Shown here piece after piece: positions 26,516-33,855 of a stretch of DNA of 64,000 nucleotides. Source of the stretch: Flavobacterium aquatile LMG 4008 = ATCC 11947 (GTDB lineage Bacteria > Bacteroidota > Bacteroidia > Flavobacteriales > Flavobacteriaceae); NCBI RefSeq assembly GCF_000757385.1, contig NZ_JRHH01000003.1, forward strand, positions 620,001-684,000. Direction: 5' to 3'. The notes beneath the pieces are model-generated. The model searched no databases and was not told where the DNA came from. It worked only from the letters and a program-made list of their open reading frames with translations. How positions within the stretch are numbered: the first letter of the stretch is position 1; every line of letters starts with the position of its first letter. Position numbers and translations under genes: made by a program.

Positions 26516-27127
26516 ATGAAAATCATCTGCATCGGTCGAAATTACGTAAAACACATCGAGGAACTCCAAAACGAGCGTCCAAGCGAACCTGTTCTATTTT
26601 TAAAACCCGATTCAGCTATTTTATTGAAACAACATCCGTTTGTAATTCCAGAATTTTCAAACGATATTCATCACGAAGTAGAAATTTTAGTCAAGATTAA
26701 CAAAGTTGGGAAGTATATCGAACCCAAATTCGCTCACAATTATTACGAGGAAATAGGTCTCGGAATCGATTTTACAGCGCGCGATTTACAAGCAAAACTC
26801 AAAGAAAAAGGTTTGCCTTGGGAAAAAGCCAAAGCATTTGACGGCTCAGCAGTAATTGGTGATTTTTTACCAAAAAATTCTTTTAATTCATTAGAAAGTA
26901 TTAATTTTGAATTAGTTAGCAATGGAAAAACTGTTCAAAAAGGAAGTTCAAGTCACATGTTGTGGAAAATTGACGAACTAATTTCGCACGTTTCACAATA
27001 TTTTACAATAAAAATAGGAGATATCATTTTTACAGGAACGCCAGAAGGCGTTGCCGCAGTAAAACCAAATGACATTCTCGAAGGATTTATAGAAGATAAA
27101 AGATTATTTAAAATACAAGTAAAATAA
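26516..27127 (+). CDS. Fumarylacetoacetate hydrolase (FAH) family protein
   Basis: This 203-residue protein begins MKIICIGRNYVKHIEELQNERP and has the FAH-fold metal ligands in HHEVEILVKI (about residues 58-67) and the signature GLGIDFTARDLQAKLKEKGLPWEKAKAFDGSAVIG. It ends with FTGTPEGVAAVKPNDIL. These features match YcgM/FAHD1-type acylpyruvase or oxaloacetate decarboxylase enzymes. The natural substrate cannot be read. The downstream HPt gene overlaps at its stop (TAATG), so the two are translationally coupled. Confidence 0.9.
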   Translation: MKIICIGRNYVKHIEELQNERPSEPVLFLKPDSAILLKQHPFVIPEFSNDIHHEVEILVKINKVGKYIEPKFAHNYYEEIGLGIDFTARDLQAKLKEKGLPWEKAKAFDGSAVIGDFLPKNSFNSLESINFELVSNGKTVQKGSSSHMLWKIDELISHVSQYFTIKIGDIIFTGTPEGVAAVKPNDILEGFIEDKRLFKIQVK

Positions 27128-27471
27128 TGGCCCTAAACTACAACTTATCAAAGGTTTACGCACTTTCAGATAATGATCCTGAATTTGTTATGCAAATCAT
27201 TACGCTTTTCGTAACAGAAGTGCCACTTGACCTAAAACAAATTCACTCTGGCATCAAAAATAAAGATCATAAATTGGCTTATGCGTATGCTCACAAAATC
27301 AAACCTACGCTCGATTTACTGGGAATGACAATGGCTCACGAAGAAATTCTTCAAGTAGAAGCATGGACAAGAGCCGAAGGTAAAAAGAAAGAAATTGAAG
27401 CCACTTTCGAAAGCATCGAAAACCAAGTTGAAAAAGCAATAAAAGAAATCAAAAAAGATTTCGAATTATAA
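27127..27471 (+). CDS. HPt (histidine phosphotransfer) domain protein
   Basis: This 114-residue all-helical protein consists of one HPt domain. The phosphorylatable His is in AYAHKIKPTLDLLG (about residues 56-69), matching the AHxxKxxxxxxG consensus. It is a phosphorelay shuttle between a hybrid sensor kinase and a response regulator, neither of which is adjacent. The start codon overlaps the stop of the FAH gene (TAATG). Pairing with a metabolic enzyme gene is probably operonic convenience. The partner kinase is unknown. Confidence 0.88.
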   Translation: MALNYNLSKVYALSDNDPEFVMQIITLFVTEVPLDLKQIHSGIKNKDHKLAYAYAHKIKPTLDLLGMTMAHEEILQVEAWTRAEGKKKEIEATFESIENQVEKAIKEIKKDFEL

Positions 27472-27475
27472 AAAT

Positions 27476-27574
27476 TAGAAGCGAAAGGCTCGGGAATTGT
27501 CAGTAATGGCAATTCCCGCTTTTCGTTACAATCTTGCCTAAAAAAGGCAAGGATTTTCACTACAATCGGGGCTA
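27476..27574 (+). repeat. Dispersed palindromic intergenic element, copy 4 of 6
   Basis: It begins TAGAAGCGAAAGGCTCGGG and ends CACTACAATCGGGGCTA. The centre holds two stems: GGGAATTG / CAATTCCC and TTGCCT-aaaa-AGGCAA. The flanks match the family while the stem sequence differs from the CCCGAT type. Confidence 0.75.
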
Positions 27575-27599
27575 AAAGACTTTCTATATTATTCTTTGC

Positions 27600-27607
27600 T
27601 ATCTTTG
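27600..27607 (+). promoter_or_regulatory. -7 promoter element (TATCTTTG) of cinA
   Basis: TATCTTTG lies 45 nt upstream of the TTG start. Confidence 0.5.
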
Positions 27608-27652
27608 TACTCGCAAAAAATCTAATATCTTAAATTTAATATCTAAAATTAA

Positions 27653-28903
27653 TTGAAAGCAACCATAGTAACCATTGGAGACGAAATTTTAATAGGTCAA
27701 ATCATCGATACCAACTCAGGATATATCGCAAAAGCATTAGATAAAATCGGAGTCCAAACTCACGAATTATTATCAATCAGTGACGACAAACAGCACATTT
27801 TAGATACTTTTGAATCACTACAAAATAAAGTCGATTTTGTAATAATAACAGGCGGATTAGGACCAACAAAAGACGATATTACCAAGCACACTTTCTGTGA
27901 ATATTTCAACGATACATTAGTCATAAATAAAGAAGTTGAAACACATGTTATCGAATTAATAGAATCAGTAATGAAGCGTCCAGCATCACAAATGAACAAA
28001 GATCAAGCGCTTGTTCCTTCAAGATGTGAAATCCTTTTTAATCAAGTTGGAACCGCGCCAGGAATGTGGATGAAAAAAGAAAATACAGTATTTATTTCGC
28101 TTCCAGGAGTTCCGTATGAAATGAAATATATAGTAGAAAACGAAATCATTCCTAAAATAGTAAAAGAGTACAAGCGACCTTACATTTTACACAAAACCAT
28201 AATGACTTACGGGCAAGGCGAAAGTCTTGTCGCAGAACGAATTGAAGATTGGGAAAACAACCTTCCAGAATTTTTAAAACTAGCCTATTTACCAGCTCCA
28301 GGAAGAGTAAGATTACGATTAACTGCTCGTGGCACTGAAAGAGAAATTCTAGAGAAAACAATCAACGAAAAAGTAACTTCTTTAGCCAAAATAATCGGTG
28401 ATATCATCGTCGGATTTGATGAAGATGAAACAATAGAAGTTGTTTTAGGACGATTATTAACTCAAAAACAAAAAACAATCGCAACTGCAGAAAGTTGCAC
28501 AGGAGGAAAAATTGCGGAAGTTTTTACCTCGGTTGCTGGTTCTTCTAATTATTTTAGAGGAAGCGTAGTTTCTTATGCTACAGATACTAAGGTTTCTGTT
28601 TTAGGAGTTTTGCAAGAAACAATTGATGAATTTTCTGTAGTAAGCAGTCAAGTTGCTAAAGAAATGGCAATTGGTGTCCAAAAACTAATGAAATCTGATT
28701 ACGCAATTGCAACAACTGGAAACGCTGGACCATCAAAAGGAGATGCAGATGCTACAATTGGAACTGTTTTTATTGCATTAGCAACACCAAATGATGTTTT
28801 TGTAGAAGAATTTAACTTTGGTCAACCACGTGAAAAAGTGATAGATAGAGCTGTAAATAAAGCATTTGAAATCTTACAAAAAGAAATTTTAAAAAATCTC
28901 TAA
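27653..28903 (+). CDS. cinA: CinA family protein, nicotinamide-nucleotide amidohydrolase (TTG start)
   Basis: This 416-residue protein has two domains. The N-terminal MoCF/COG1058 domain (residues 1-170) has [17 protein letters not shown] and [11 protein letters not shown]. The C-terminal CinA amidase domain (about 255-410) has [21 protein letters not shown] and [19 protein letters not shown]. The enzyme deamidates NMN to NaMN in pyridine-nucleotide recycling. The start must be TTG at 27653, because an in-frame TAA directly precedes it and the next codons ([10 protein letters not shown]) are the conserved N-terminus. The promoter lies about 45 nt upstream. Confidence 0.95.
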   Translation: MKATIVTIGDEILIGQIIDTNSGYIAKALDKIGVQTHELLSISDDKQHILDTFESLQNKVDFVIITGGLGPTKDDITKHTFCEYFNDTLVINKEVETHVIELIESVMKRPASQMNKDQALVPSRCEILFNQVGTAPGMWMKKENTVFISLPGVPYEMKYIVENEIIPKIVKEYKRPYILHKTIMTYGQGESLVAERIEDWENNLPEFLKLAYLPAPGRVRLRLTARGTEREILEKTINEKVTSLAKIIGDIIVGFDEDETIEVVLGRLLTQKQKTIATAESCTGGKIAEVFTSVAGSSNYFRGSVVSYATDTKVSVLGVLQETIDEFSVVSSQVAKEMAIGVQKLMKSDYAIATTGNAGPSKGDADATIGTVFIALATPNDVFVEEFNFGQPREKVIDRAVNKAFEILQKEILKNL

Positions 28904-28910
28904 TATTTTT

Positions 28911-28941
28911 TTGTGAATAAGGTTTCTTTTTTGTTTCTTTG
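28911..28941 (+). promoter_or_regulatory. Promoter of the rpmB-rpmG-DUF4295 operon
   Basis: -33 TTG (28911-28913), 20-nt spacer, -7 TTTCTTTG (28934-28941), 36 nt before the rpmB ATG. The first base of the -7 element deviates from consensus at position 2. Confidence 0.6.
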
Positions 28942-28977
28942 CACCCTCGATTTGAATAACGATAAAAGATAAGCATA

Positions 28978-29214
28978 ATGTCAAGAGTTTGTGACCTTAC
29001 AGGTAAAAGAGCGATGGTAGGAAATAATGTTTCTCACGCAATGAACAAAACTAAGAGAAAATTTTCTGTTAACTTAGTTAAAAAACGTTTCTATCTTGCT
29101 GAAGAAGACAGATGGGTTACTTTAAGAGTAGCTGCTTCTACAATTAAAACAATCAATAAAAATGGATTAGCTGCTGTGTTGAAAACTGCAAAAGCTAACG
29201 GATTTATTAAATAA
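28978..29214 (+). CDS. rpmB: 50S ribosomal protein L28
   Basis: This 78-residue basic protein begins [27 protein letters not shown], the standard bL28 start, followed by the conserved [23 protein letters not shown]. It lacks the two-Cys zinc ribbon of some L28 forms; only one Cys remains near the N-terminus. It is the first gene of the rpmB-rpmG-DUF4295 unit, with 26 nt to rpmG. Confidence 0.98.
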   Translation: MSRVCDLTGKRAMVGNNVSHAMNKTKRKFSVNLVKKRFYLAEEDRWVTLRVAASTIKTINKNGLAAVLKTAKANGFIK

Positions 29215-29240
29215 TTCCTATCCTATAAAAATAAAGCAAG

Positions 29241-29423
29241 ATGGCAAAGAAAGGTAATAGAATACAAGTGATTTTAGAATGTACTGAGCACAAAGGAACT
29301 GGTCTTCCAGGAACTTCTCGTTACATTACAAACAAAAACAAGAAAAATACTCCAGATAGATTAGAGATTAAAAAATTTAATCCAATCTTAAAGAGAATGA
29401 CTGTTCATAAAGAAATTAAATAA
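29241..29423 (+). CDS. rpmG: 50S ribosomal protein L33
   Basis: This 60-residue basic protein has [42 protein letters not shown], the bL33 pattern. Only one Cys is seen, so this is a zinc-free type. It sits between rpmB and the DUF4295 gene, in the conserved order of Bacteroidota. Confidence 0.98.
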   Translation: MAKKGNRIQVILECTEHKGTGLPGTSRYITNKNKKNTPDRLEIKKFNPILKRMTVHKEIK

Positions 29424-29470
29424 TTAGAGATTTTTACATTTGTAGAAAATTTCAAATACACATTTTAATC

Positions 29471-29623
29471 ATGGCAAAGAAAACCGTTGCAACGTTACAA
29501 ACATCTTCTAAGAGATTGACTAAAGCTATCAAAATGATAAAGTCTCCTAAAACAGGTGCTTATACATTCGTAGAAAGCATTATGACTCCAGAAGAAGTGG
29601 ATACTTTCTTAAAAAAGAAATAA
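29471..29623 (+). CDS. DUF4295 family small basic protein
   Basis: This 50-residue protein reads MAKKTVATLQTSSKRLTKAIK and ends MTPEEVDTFLKKK. It is very basic, lies 47 nt after rpmG and is followed by a terminator. The small size, charge and position after L28 and L33 fit the DUF4295 family, which in Bacteroidota is found at this place and is thought to be ribosome-associated. The function is inferred from context. Confidence 0.92.
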   Translation: MAKKTVATLQTSSKRLTKAIKMIKSPKTGAYTFVESIMTPEEVDTFLKKK

Positions 29624-29646
29624 TTCCGTATTTAAATATATATCAA

Positions 29647-29675
29647 GGCTACTTTCAATTGGAAGTAGCTTTTTT
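29647..29675 (+). terminator. Rho-independent terminator of the rpmB operon
   Basis: Stem GCTACTT / AAGTAGC with a short loop is followed by T6. The 3' arm also contains the -33 TTG of the ftsY promoter. Confidence 0.88.
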
Positions 29676-29688
29676 ATTTTTATATTTG
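29659..29688 (+). promoter_or_regulatory. Promoter of ftsY (TTG ... TATATTTG)
   Basis: -33 TTG (29659-29661), 19-nt spacer, -7 TATATTTG (29681-29688). The -33 element lies in the loop/arm of the upstream terminator hairpin. Confidence 0.6.
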
Positions 29689-29755
29689 TCTCTAATTTTA
29701 TTTTTTATGATGTAGCACTTTCTACAATCATAAATTTTTAAACCTAAAGTAGAAA

Positions 29756-30712
29756 ATGAATTTTTTTAAAAAAATATTTTCATCCGAAAAGAAAGAAACA
29801 TTAGACAAAGGTCTTGAACAAACCAAGACTTCATTTTTTTCAAAACTTACTAAAGCTGTTGCAGGAAAATCTAAAGTAGATGATGAAGTTTTAGATAATC
29901 TTGAAGAAGTTTTAGTGTCTTCTGATGTTGGTGTAAACACAACATTGAAAATCATCAAAAGAATAGAAGAACGTGTTTCAAATGATAAGTATTTGGGAAC
30001 GGACGAGCTTAATCAAATTCTAAGAGAAGAAATCGCATCCTTATTGTCGGAGACAAAATCAGGTGAAGAAACCGAATTTAAAATTCCAGCTGACAAAAAA
30101 CCGTACGTAATCATGGTTGTTGGTGTAAATGGAGTTGGAAAAACTACTACAATCGGTAAATTAGCCTATCAATTTAAAAAAGCAGGTTACAGCGTTGTTC
30201 TTGGTGCCGCCGATACTTTTCGTGCAGCTGCAATAGACCAGTTACAAATCTGGGCAGATAGAGTTGGAGTTCCAATAGTGAAGCAACAAATGGGAAGTGA
30301 TCCTGCATCAGTTGCATTTGATACTTTGCAAAGTGCAGTTGCTCAAAATGCAGATGTTGTAATTATTGATACAGCAGGACGTTTGCATAATAAAGTCGGA
30401 TTAATGAACGAACTTTCTAAAGTGAAAAAAGTAATGCAGAAAGTAGTTGAAGATACACCAAATGATGTGCTTTTAGTTCTTGATGGTTCAACAGGACAGA
30501 ATGCGTTCGAACAAGCAACACAATTTACTGCTGCTACAGAAGTTACTTGTCTTGCAGTGACAAAACTTGACGGAACCGCAAAAGGTGGTGTTGTAATAGG
30601 AATTTCAGATCAATTTCAAATTCCAGTGAAATACATTGGTGTTGGTGAAAAAATTGAAGATTTGCAAGTATTTAATAAATATGAGTTTGTTGACAGTTTC
30701 TTTAAAAAATAG
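29756..30712 (+). CDS. ftsY: Signal recognition particle receptor FtsY
   Basis: FtsY is the membrane-associated GTPase that docks SRP-ribosome complexes. The 318-residue protein has a short Lys/Glu-rich N-terminal segment, the N domain, then GVNGVGKTTTIGKLA (G1, about residues 123-137), DTFRAAAIDQL (I-box/G2), DTAGRLHNK (G3), TKLDGTAKGG (G4 and following) and GVGEKIEDLQVF near the C-terminus. The long acidic A domain of E. coli is absent, as is normal here. A 62-residue membrane protein follows 4 nt later. Confidence 0.97.
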   Translation: MNFFKKIFSSEKKETLDKGLEQTKTSFFSKLTKAVAGKSKVDDEVLDNLEEVLVSSDVGVNTTLKIIKRIEERVSNDKYLGTDELNQILREEIASLLSETKSGEETEFKIPADKKPYVIMVVGVNGVGKTTTIGKLAYQFKKAGYSVVLGAADTFRAAAIDQLQIWADRVGVPIVKQQMGSDPASVAFDTLQSAVAQNADVVIIDTAGRLHNKVGLMNELSKVKKVMQKVVEDTPNDVLLVLDGSTGQNAFEQATQFTAATEVTCLAVTKLDGTAKGGVVIGISDQFQIPVKYIGVGEKIEDLQVFNKYEFVDSFFKK

Positions 30713-30715
30713 TTT

Positions 30716-30904
30716 ATGAACAAATTTCTATCCTTTTTTAAAACAACCTCACCACTTATTTTAATTCTGGTAAGTGTCGGAATTGGGATTTTAGCTAAAT
30801 TAATAGAAATTAAATTTAAAAATATAGCAATGGGTTTGCAACTCATTACTTTTATATTGTTTATCTACGCATTGAAAAGGTTCGGAGATAAAATTTTCAA
30901 ATAA
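30716..30904 (+). CDS. Small two-helix membrane protein
   Basis: This 62-residue protein has two hydrophobic segments (about residues 13-29 SPLILILVSVGIGILAKL and 38-53 AMGLQLITFILFIYALKR) and a basic C-terminus. It starts 3 nt after the ftsY stop codon, so it is co-transcribed and probably translationally coupled. Small membrane proteins follow ftsY in other flavobacteria as far as I recall. The function is unknown. Confidence 0.78.
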   Translation: MNKFLSFFKTTSPLILILVSVGIGILAKLIEIKFKNIAMGLQLITFILFIYALKRFGDKIFK

Positions 30905-30909
30905 AAAAT

Positions 30910-30935
30910 AAATGCGCTATTGGTATAGCGCATTT
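30910..30935. terminator. Bidirectional terminator overlapping the 3' end of the serine hydrolase gene
   Basis: A perfect 11-bp stem (AAATGCGCTAT / ATAGCGCATTT) with loop TGGT has A/T-runs on both sides. The TAG stop of the convergent minus-strand gene (30917-30919) lies inside the stem. Confidence 0.88.
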
Positions 30936-32287
30936 ATTTTTCCCCAAAGTTCGTTATCAAATCCCGATAAAGCAAAAGTTGGATTAGCTGGGTTTGCAAC
31001 GTCTCCCATTCTAATAATAACCATTTTCTTACTAGGAATTACGTAAATTTTTTGATCATTTTTACCTAAAGCAGCGAACATGTCATTTGGTGCATTCGGA
31101 ATTAATGTTCCGTTAAATTCAAATTGTGTTGTAGGTAAATGATAGGTTGATTTTCCATTCAGCCACCACAAATAACCATAAGCTTCGTTAATATTTTGAG
31201 AAGTTGTACTTGCTTGATTGAAAAAACTCTCACTTACAATCGTTGTACCATTCCATTTTCCTCTGTTTAATGACATCAATCCAAAACGTGCCATATTTCT
31301 AGCCGTGCTCCAATAAACGCTTAGTCCATCACCAGAATTTACCCAAGCGCCGCCAGTCATGCCAATTCGATCTCGCAATTTGGTATTGAAGTAATTAGGC
31401 CAAGTTTGTCCACTAGCTTGAGCAATAACATCTTGTAATTTCACATAAACATTATGATAAGCCCAACGATTTCCGGCATCGGCAACATATTGCAAATTGG
31501 CTGGCGAAACATCATCACCCAAACTATCATCCAAACCTGAATTCATAGACAATAAATTTTTACAGGTAATTAAATTTTCTTTTGCCAATGGCGCGCTTGT
31601 CCAACCAGTTCCTAAATAATCAGAAACTTTATTATTTATATTGACTAAACCTTCGTCTTGTGCAATCCCGGTTACAGTTGATGTTAAGGTTTTTCCAGCA
31701 CTTGCCCAATACCAAGGAGTTGTAGCTGAATGTCCATTAAAATAATTCTCCATAACGATTCTACCATTTACTAAAATGATAAATGATTTGGTGTTTTTCA
31801 ATTCTAAGTAATCCAATAAAGGTTGAACCTGTGATTGATTCCATCCCAAACTTGCAATTGATTTGGTTTCCCAGGTTGTACTTCCATCATTTGGTGGGAA
31901 ATACATGGTTTCAAATGTTGAAAAACTTACTTGATTACCATAAGCAGTTCCAACAGAATTTGTCGCATAAGCTCGAACATAATACGTAGTATTTGGAAGT
32001 AAACCTGTTAAATTGGAAGTAAAAGTTCCAGTTCCAGTTCCATCAGACGTTTTTGAATCTGCTATAGTTGGATTTGCTGTAGTACTCCAGCAAATTCCTC
32101 TGCTTGAAACATTAGATAATCCATCCGATGAAATAATTCCACCACTAATAGCTGTTGTGGTTTCAATTGAAGTAACTACAGATGTAGTAAGTGTAGCTAA
32201 AGTGGCATTGGAATCATCCGAATCATCATTAGAACTGCATCCTAAGGCAAAAAATGATAAGATTAATAATGTAAAATAATTTTTCAT
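30917..32287 (-). CDS. Serine hydrolase (class C beta-lactamase-like) lipoprotein with Fn3-type N-domain
   Basis: This 456-residue lipoprotein has the signal MKNYFTLLILSFFALGC with a lipobox ending at Cys17. A fibronectin-III-like domain (about residues 30-125) has GICWSTT and LPNTTYYVRAYATNSVGTAYG. The catalytic domain (about 150-456) has SxxK in SAGKTLTS (Ser about residue 194) and a YHN triad (about 274). These features match the AmpC/esterase EstB family rather than a proven beta-lactamase. The substrate is unknown. The stop codon lies inside the terminator stem. Confidence 0.88.
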   Translation of the reverse strand: MKNYFTLLILSFFALGCSSNDDSDDSNATLATLTTSVVTSIETTTAISGGIISSDGLSNVSSRGICWSTTANPTIADSKTSDGTGTGTFTSNLTGLLPNTTYYVRAYATNSVGTAYGNQVSFSTFETMYFPPNDGSTTWETKSIASLGWNQSQVQPLLDYLELKNTKSFIILVNGRIVMENYFNGHSATTPWYWASAGKTLTSTVTGIAQDEGLVNINNKVSDYLGTGWTSAPLAKENLITCKNLLSMNSGLDDSLGDDVSPANLQYVADAGNRWAYHNVYVKLQDVIAQASGQTWPNYFNTKLRDRIGMTGGAWVNSGDGLSVYWSTARNMARFGLMSLNRGKWNGTTIVSESFFNQASTTSQNINEAYGYLWWLNGKSTYHLPTTQFEFNGTLIPNAPNDMFAALGKNDQKIYVIPSKKMVIIRMGDVANPANPTFALSGFDNELWGKINALYQ

Positions 32288-32390
32288 AGTAGGTTGGTTT
32301 TACATTTTAGACTTAAAAAAGTTTAAAAGGTTTAATCAAAAATACTTTTTTATTCTTTAATAAATTGTAATTTTAAACTTTATTTAAATC

Positions 32391-32810
32391 ATGAAAAAAG
32401 CACTTTATTTTTTAGTTTTATCACTCTTTTTTGTAAGCTGTAAGCAAACAATTACCAATCAAGATATCAGTAAGATTAATGGTTATTGGGAAATTGAAAA
32501 AGTACTATTAAAAGATGGTGAAAAGAAAGATTATAAAATCAATGAAACTGTTGATTACTTTCAAGTTTCTAACAATAAAGGTTTTAGAAAAAAAGTAATG
32601 CCGCAACTTGATGGAACGTATCGTACCAATGATGTAGTTGAAGAAGTTTCGATTTCATCTAAAGATGGAAGCTATTTCATTAATTATTCGACAAGCTATG
32701 GCAAATGGCAAGAAGAAATAATAGAAATTAAAGATTCTACTTTAGTACTTAAAAATAAGGAAGAACAAGAATATTATTATAAAAAATACCAAGGATTTTC
32801 ATTAAAATAA
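32391..32810 (+). CDS. Lipocalin-like lipoprotein, hypothetical
   Basis: This 139-residue protein has the lipoprotein signal MKKALYFLVLSLFFVSC. The body contains INGYWEIEKVLLKDGE and later beta strands such as EEIIEIKDSTLVLKNKEEQEYYYKK. The GxW start followed by strands is the pattern of small lipocalin-like proteins of Bacteroidota. It should be anchored in a membrane facing the periplasm. The stop overlaps the start of the DUF721 gene (TAATG), so the two are translated together. The function is unknown. Confidence 0.8.
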   Translation: MKKALYFLVLSLFFVSCKQTITNQDISKINGYWEIEKVLLKDGEKKDYKINETVDYFQVSNNKGFRKKVMPQLDGTYRTNDVVEEVSISSKDGSYFINYSTSYGKWQEEIIEIKDSTLVLKNKEEQEYYYKKYQGFSLK

Positions 32811-33106
32811 TGGCAAAAAGAACAAGCAACGAGAGTTCCATATCAGAAGTTTTACAACAGTTTATTCAAGTAAATAGGCTAGAAGCTGGCATGGATAAAA
32901 TTGATGTAGAGCAAGCCTGGAAAAACTTGATGGGAAATGGCGTAAACAGCTATACACAAGAAGTTATTTTAAAAGGAACTACATTGTATGTAAAGTTAAC
33001 TTCGGCAGTTTTGCGTGAAGAATTAAGTTACGGAAAGCAAAAAATAATAGATATGCTAAACGAAGAATTGCGAAAAGAAGTCGTAAAAGATTTAATTTTA
33101 AGATAA
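32810..33106 (+). CDS. DUF721 (DciA-like) protein
   Basis: This 98-residue protein has SISEVLQQFIQVNRLEAGMDKIDVEQAWKNLMG and LYVKLTSAVLREELSYGKQKIIDMLNEELRKEVVKDLILR. These match the DUF721 family, whose proteobacterial member DciA loads the replicative helicase DnaB. Bacteroidota versions consist of this core alone. A DNA-replication role is inferred from the family. It is coupled to the lipoprotein gene by a 1-nt stop/start overlap and is followed by a terminator. Confidence 0.88.
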   Translation: MAKRTSNESSISEVLQQFIQVNRLEAGMDKIDVEQAWKNLMGNGVNSYTQEVILKGTTLYVKLTSAVLREELSYGKQKIIDMLNEELRKEVVKDLILR

Positions 33107-33108
33107 AA

Positions 33109-33140
33109 AAAATCTCGTTTCAATTAAGAAACGAGATTTT
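33109..33140. terminator. Bidirectional terminator
   Basis: A perfect 13-bp stem (AAAATCTCGTTTC / GAAACGAGATTTT) with a 6-nt loop lies between the convergent DUF721 and ndk genes. Confidence 0.92.
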
Positions 33141-33157
33141 ATATTTTTATGCACAAT

Positions 33158-33192
33158 CAGCATAACTGCCAACTGCGACTGAACACTCAATA
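33158..33192. repeat. Micro-repeat (AACTGCCAACTG...GAACACT type), intergenic copy
   Basis: Related to 46651-46680 and to the stretch inside the methyltransferase gene (18806-18839). It abuts the 3' end of ndk. Confidence 0.55.
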
Positions 33193-33612
33193 CTAGAATT
33201 GCTCTCTTCCAGCAAAGTGAAAAGCACTTTCGATAGCAGCATTTTCATCAGAATCTGAACCGTGAACTGCATTTTCGCCAATAGAAGTTGCATATTTTTT
33301 ACGAATTGTGCCTTCAGCAGCATCAGCAGGATTTGTAGCACCAATTAAGTTTCTAAAATCTTCAATTGCATTTTCTTTTTCAAGAATTGCAGCAACAATT
33401 GGTCCACGAGACATAAATTCAACTAACTCACCATAGAAAGGTCTTGCAGCGTGAACAGCATAAAATGCTTGAGCATCAGCAACAGTTAATTGCGTTAATT
33501 TCAAAGAAACAATCTTGAAACCACCTTCAGTAATCATGTTTAAAATTCCACCGATGTGTCCGTTTTCAACAGCATCAGGCTTAATCATTGTAAATGTTCT
33601 ATTTGTAGCCAT
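33193..33612 (-). CDS. ndk: Nucleoside diphosphate kinase
   Basis: Ndk balances nucleoside triphosphate pools by phosphate transfer through a phospho-His. The 139-residue protein starts [21 protein letters not shown], has [25 protein letters not shown] and ends around the active-site loop [20 protein letters not shown] (His about residue 116). All conserved catalytic residues are present. It is a single gene with its own -7 element and a terminator downstream. Confidence 0.98.
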   Translation of the reverse strand: MATNRTFTMIKPDAVENGHIGGILNMITEGGFKIVSLKLTQLTVADAQAFYAVHAARPFYGELVEFMSRGPIVAAILEKENAIEDFRNLIGATNPADAAEGTIRKKYATSIGENAVHGSDSDENAAIESAFHFAGREQF

Positions 33613-33639
33613 TTTAATTTATTTGTTTTAATTCGGGTG

Positions 33640-33647
33640 CAAAAGTA
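33640..33647 (-). promoter_or_regulatory. -7 promoter element (TACTTTTG) of ndk
   Basis: Minus-strand TACTTTTG, 27 nt upstream of the ndk ATG. Confidence 0.5.
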
Positions 33648-33714
33648 AGCTTTTTTGTTTGAATTAAAAGTTTAAGAGTTTAAAAAAGTTTAATAGTTTA
33701 AAAGTGTATTCATT

Positions 33715-33811
33715 TGGAGCGAATGGCTTGGGCGTTCTTGGTTTCCGTTTTCCTGCTTTCCGTTGCAATTCCCGATGAAAAATCGGGAGATTTCCACTGC
33801 AATCAGGGCTA
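33715..33811 (+). repeat. Dispersed palindromic intergenic element, copy 5 of 6
   Basis: It begins TGGAGCGAATGGCTTGGGC, contains TTTTCCTGC, TTCCGTTGCAATT and the stem CCCGATgaaaaATCGGG, and ends CACTGCAATCAGGGCTA. It lies between the ndk promoter and the bshC stop. Confidence 0.85.
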
Positions 33812-33855
33812 AAAAAAATTCCATTTTAACTTTTGTAAACTTTCTAATCAACAAT

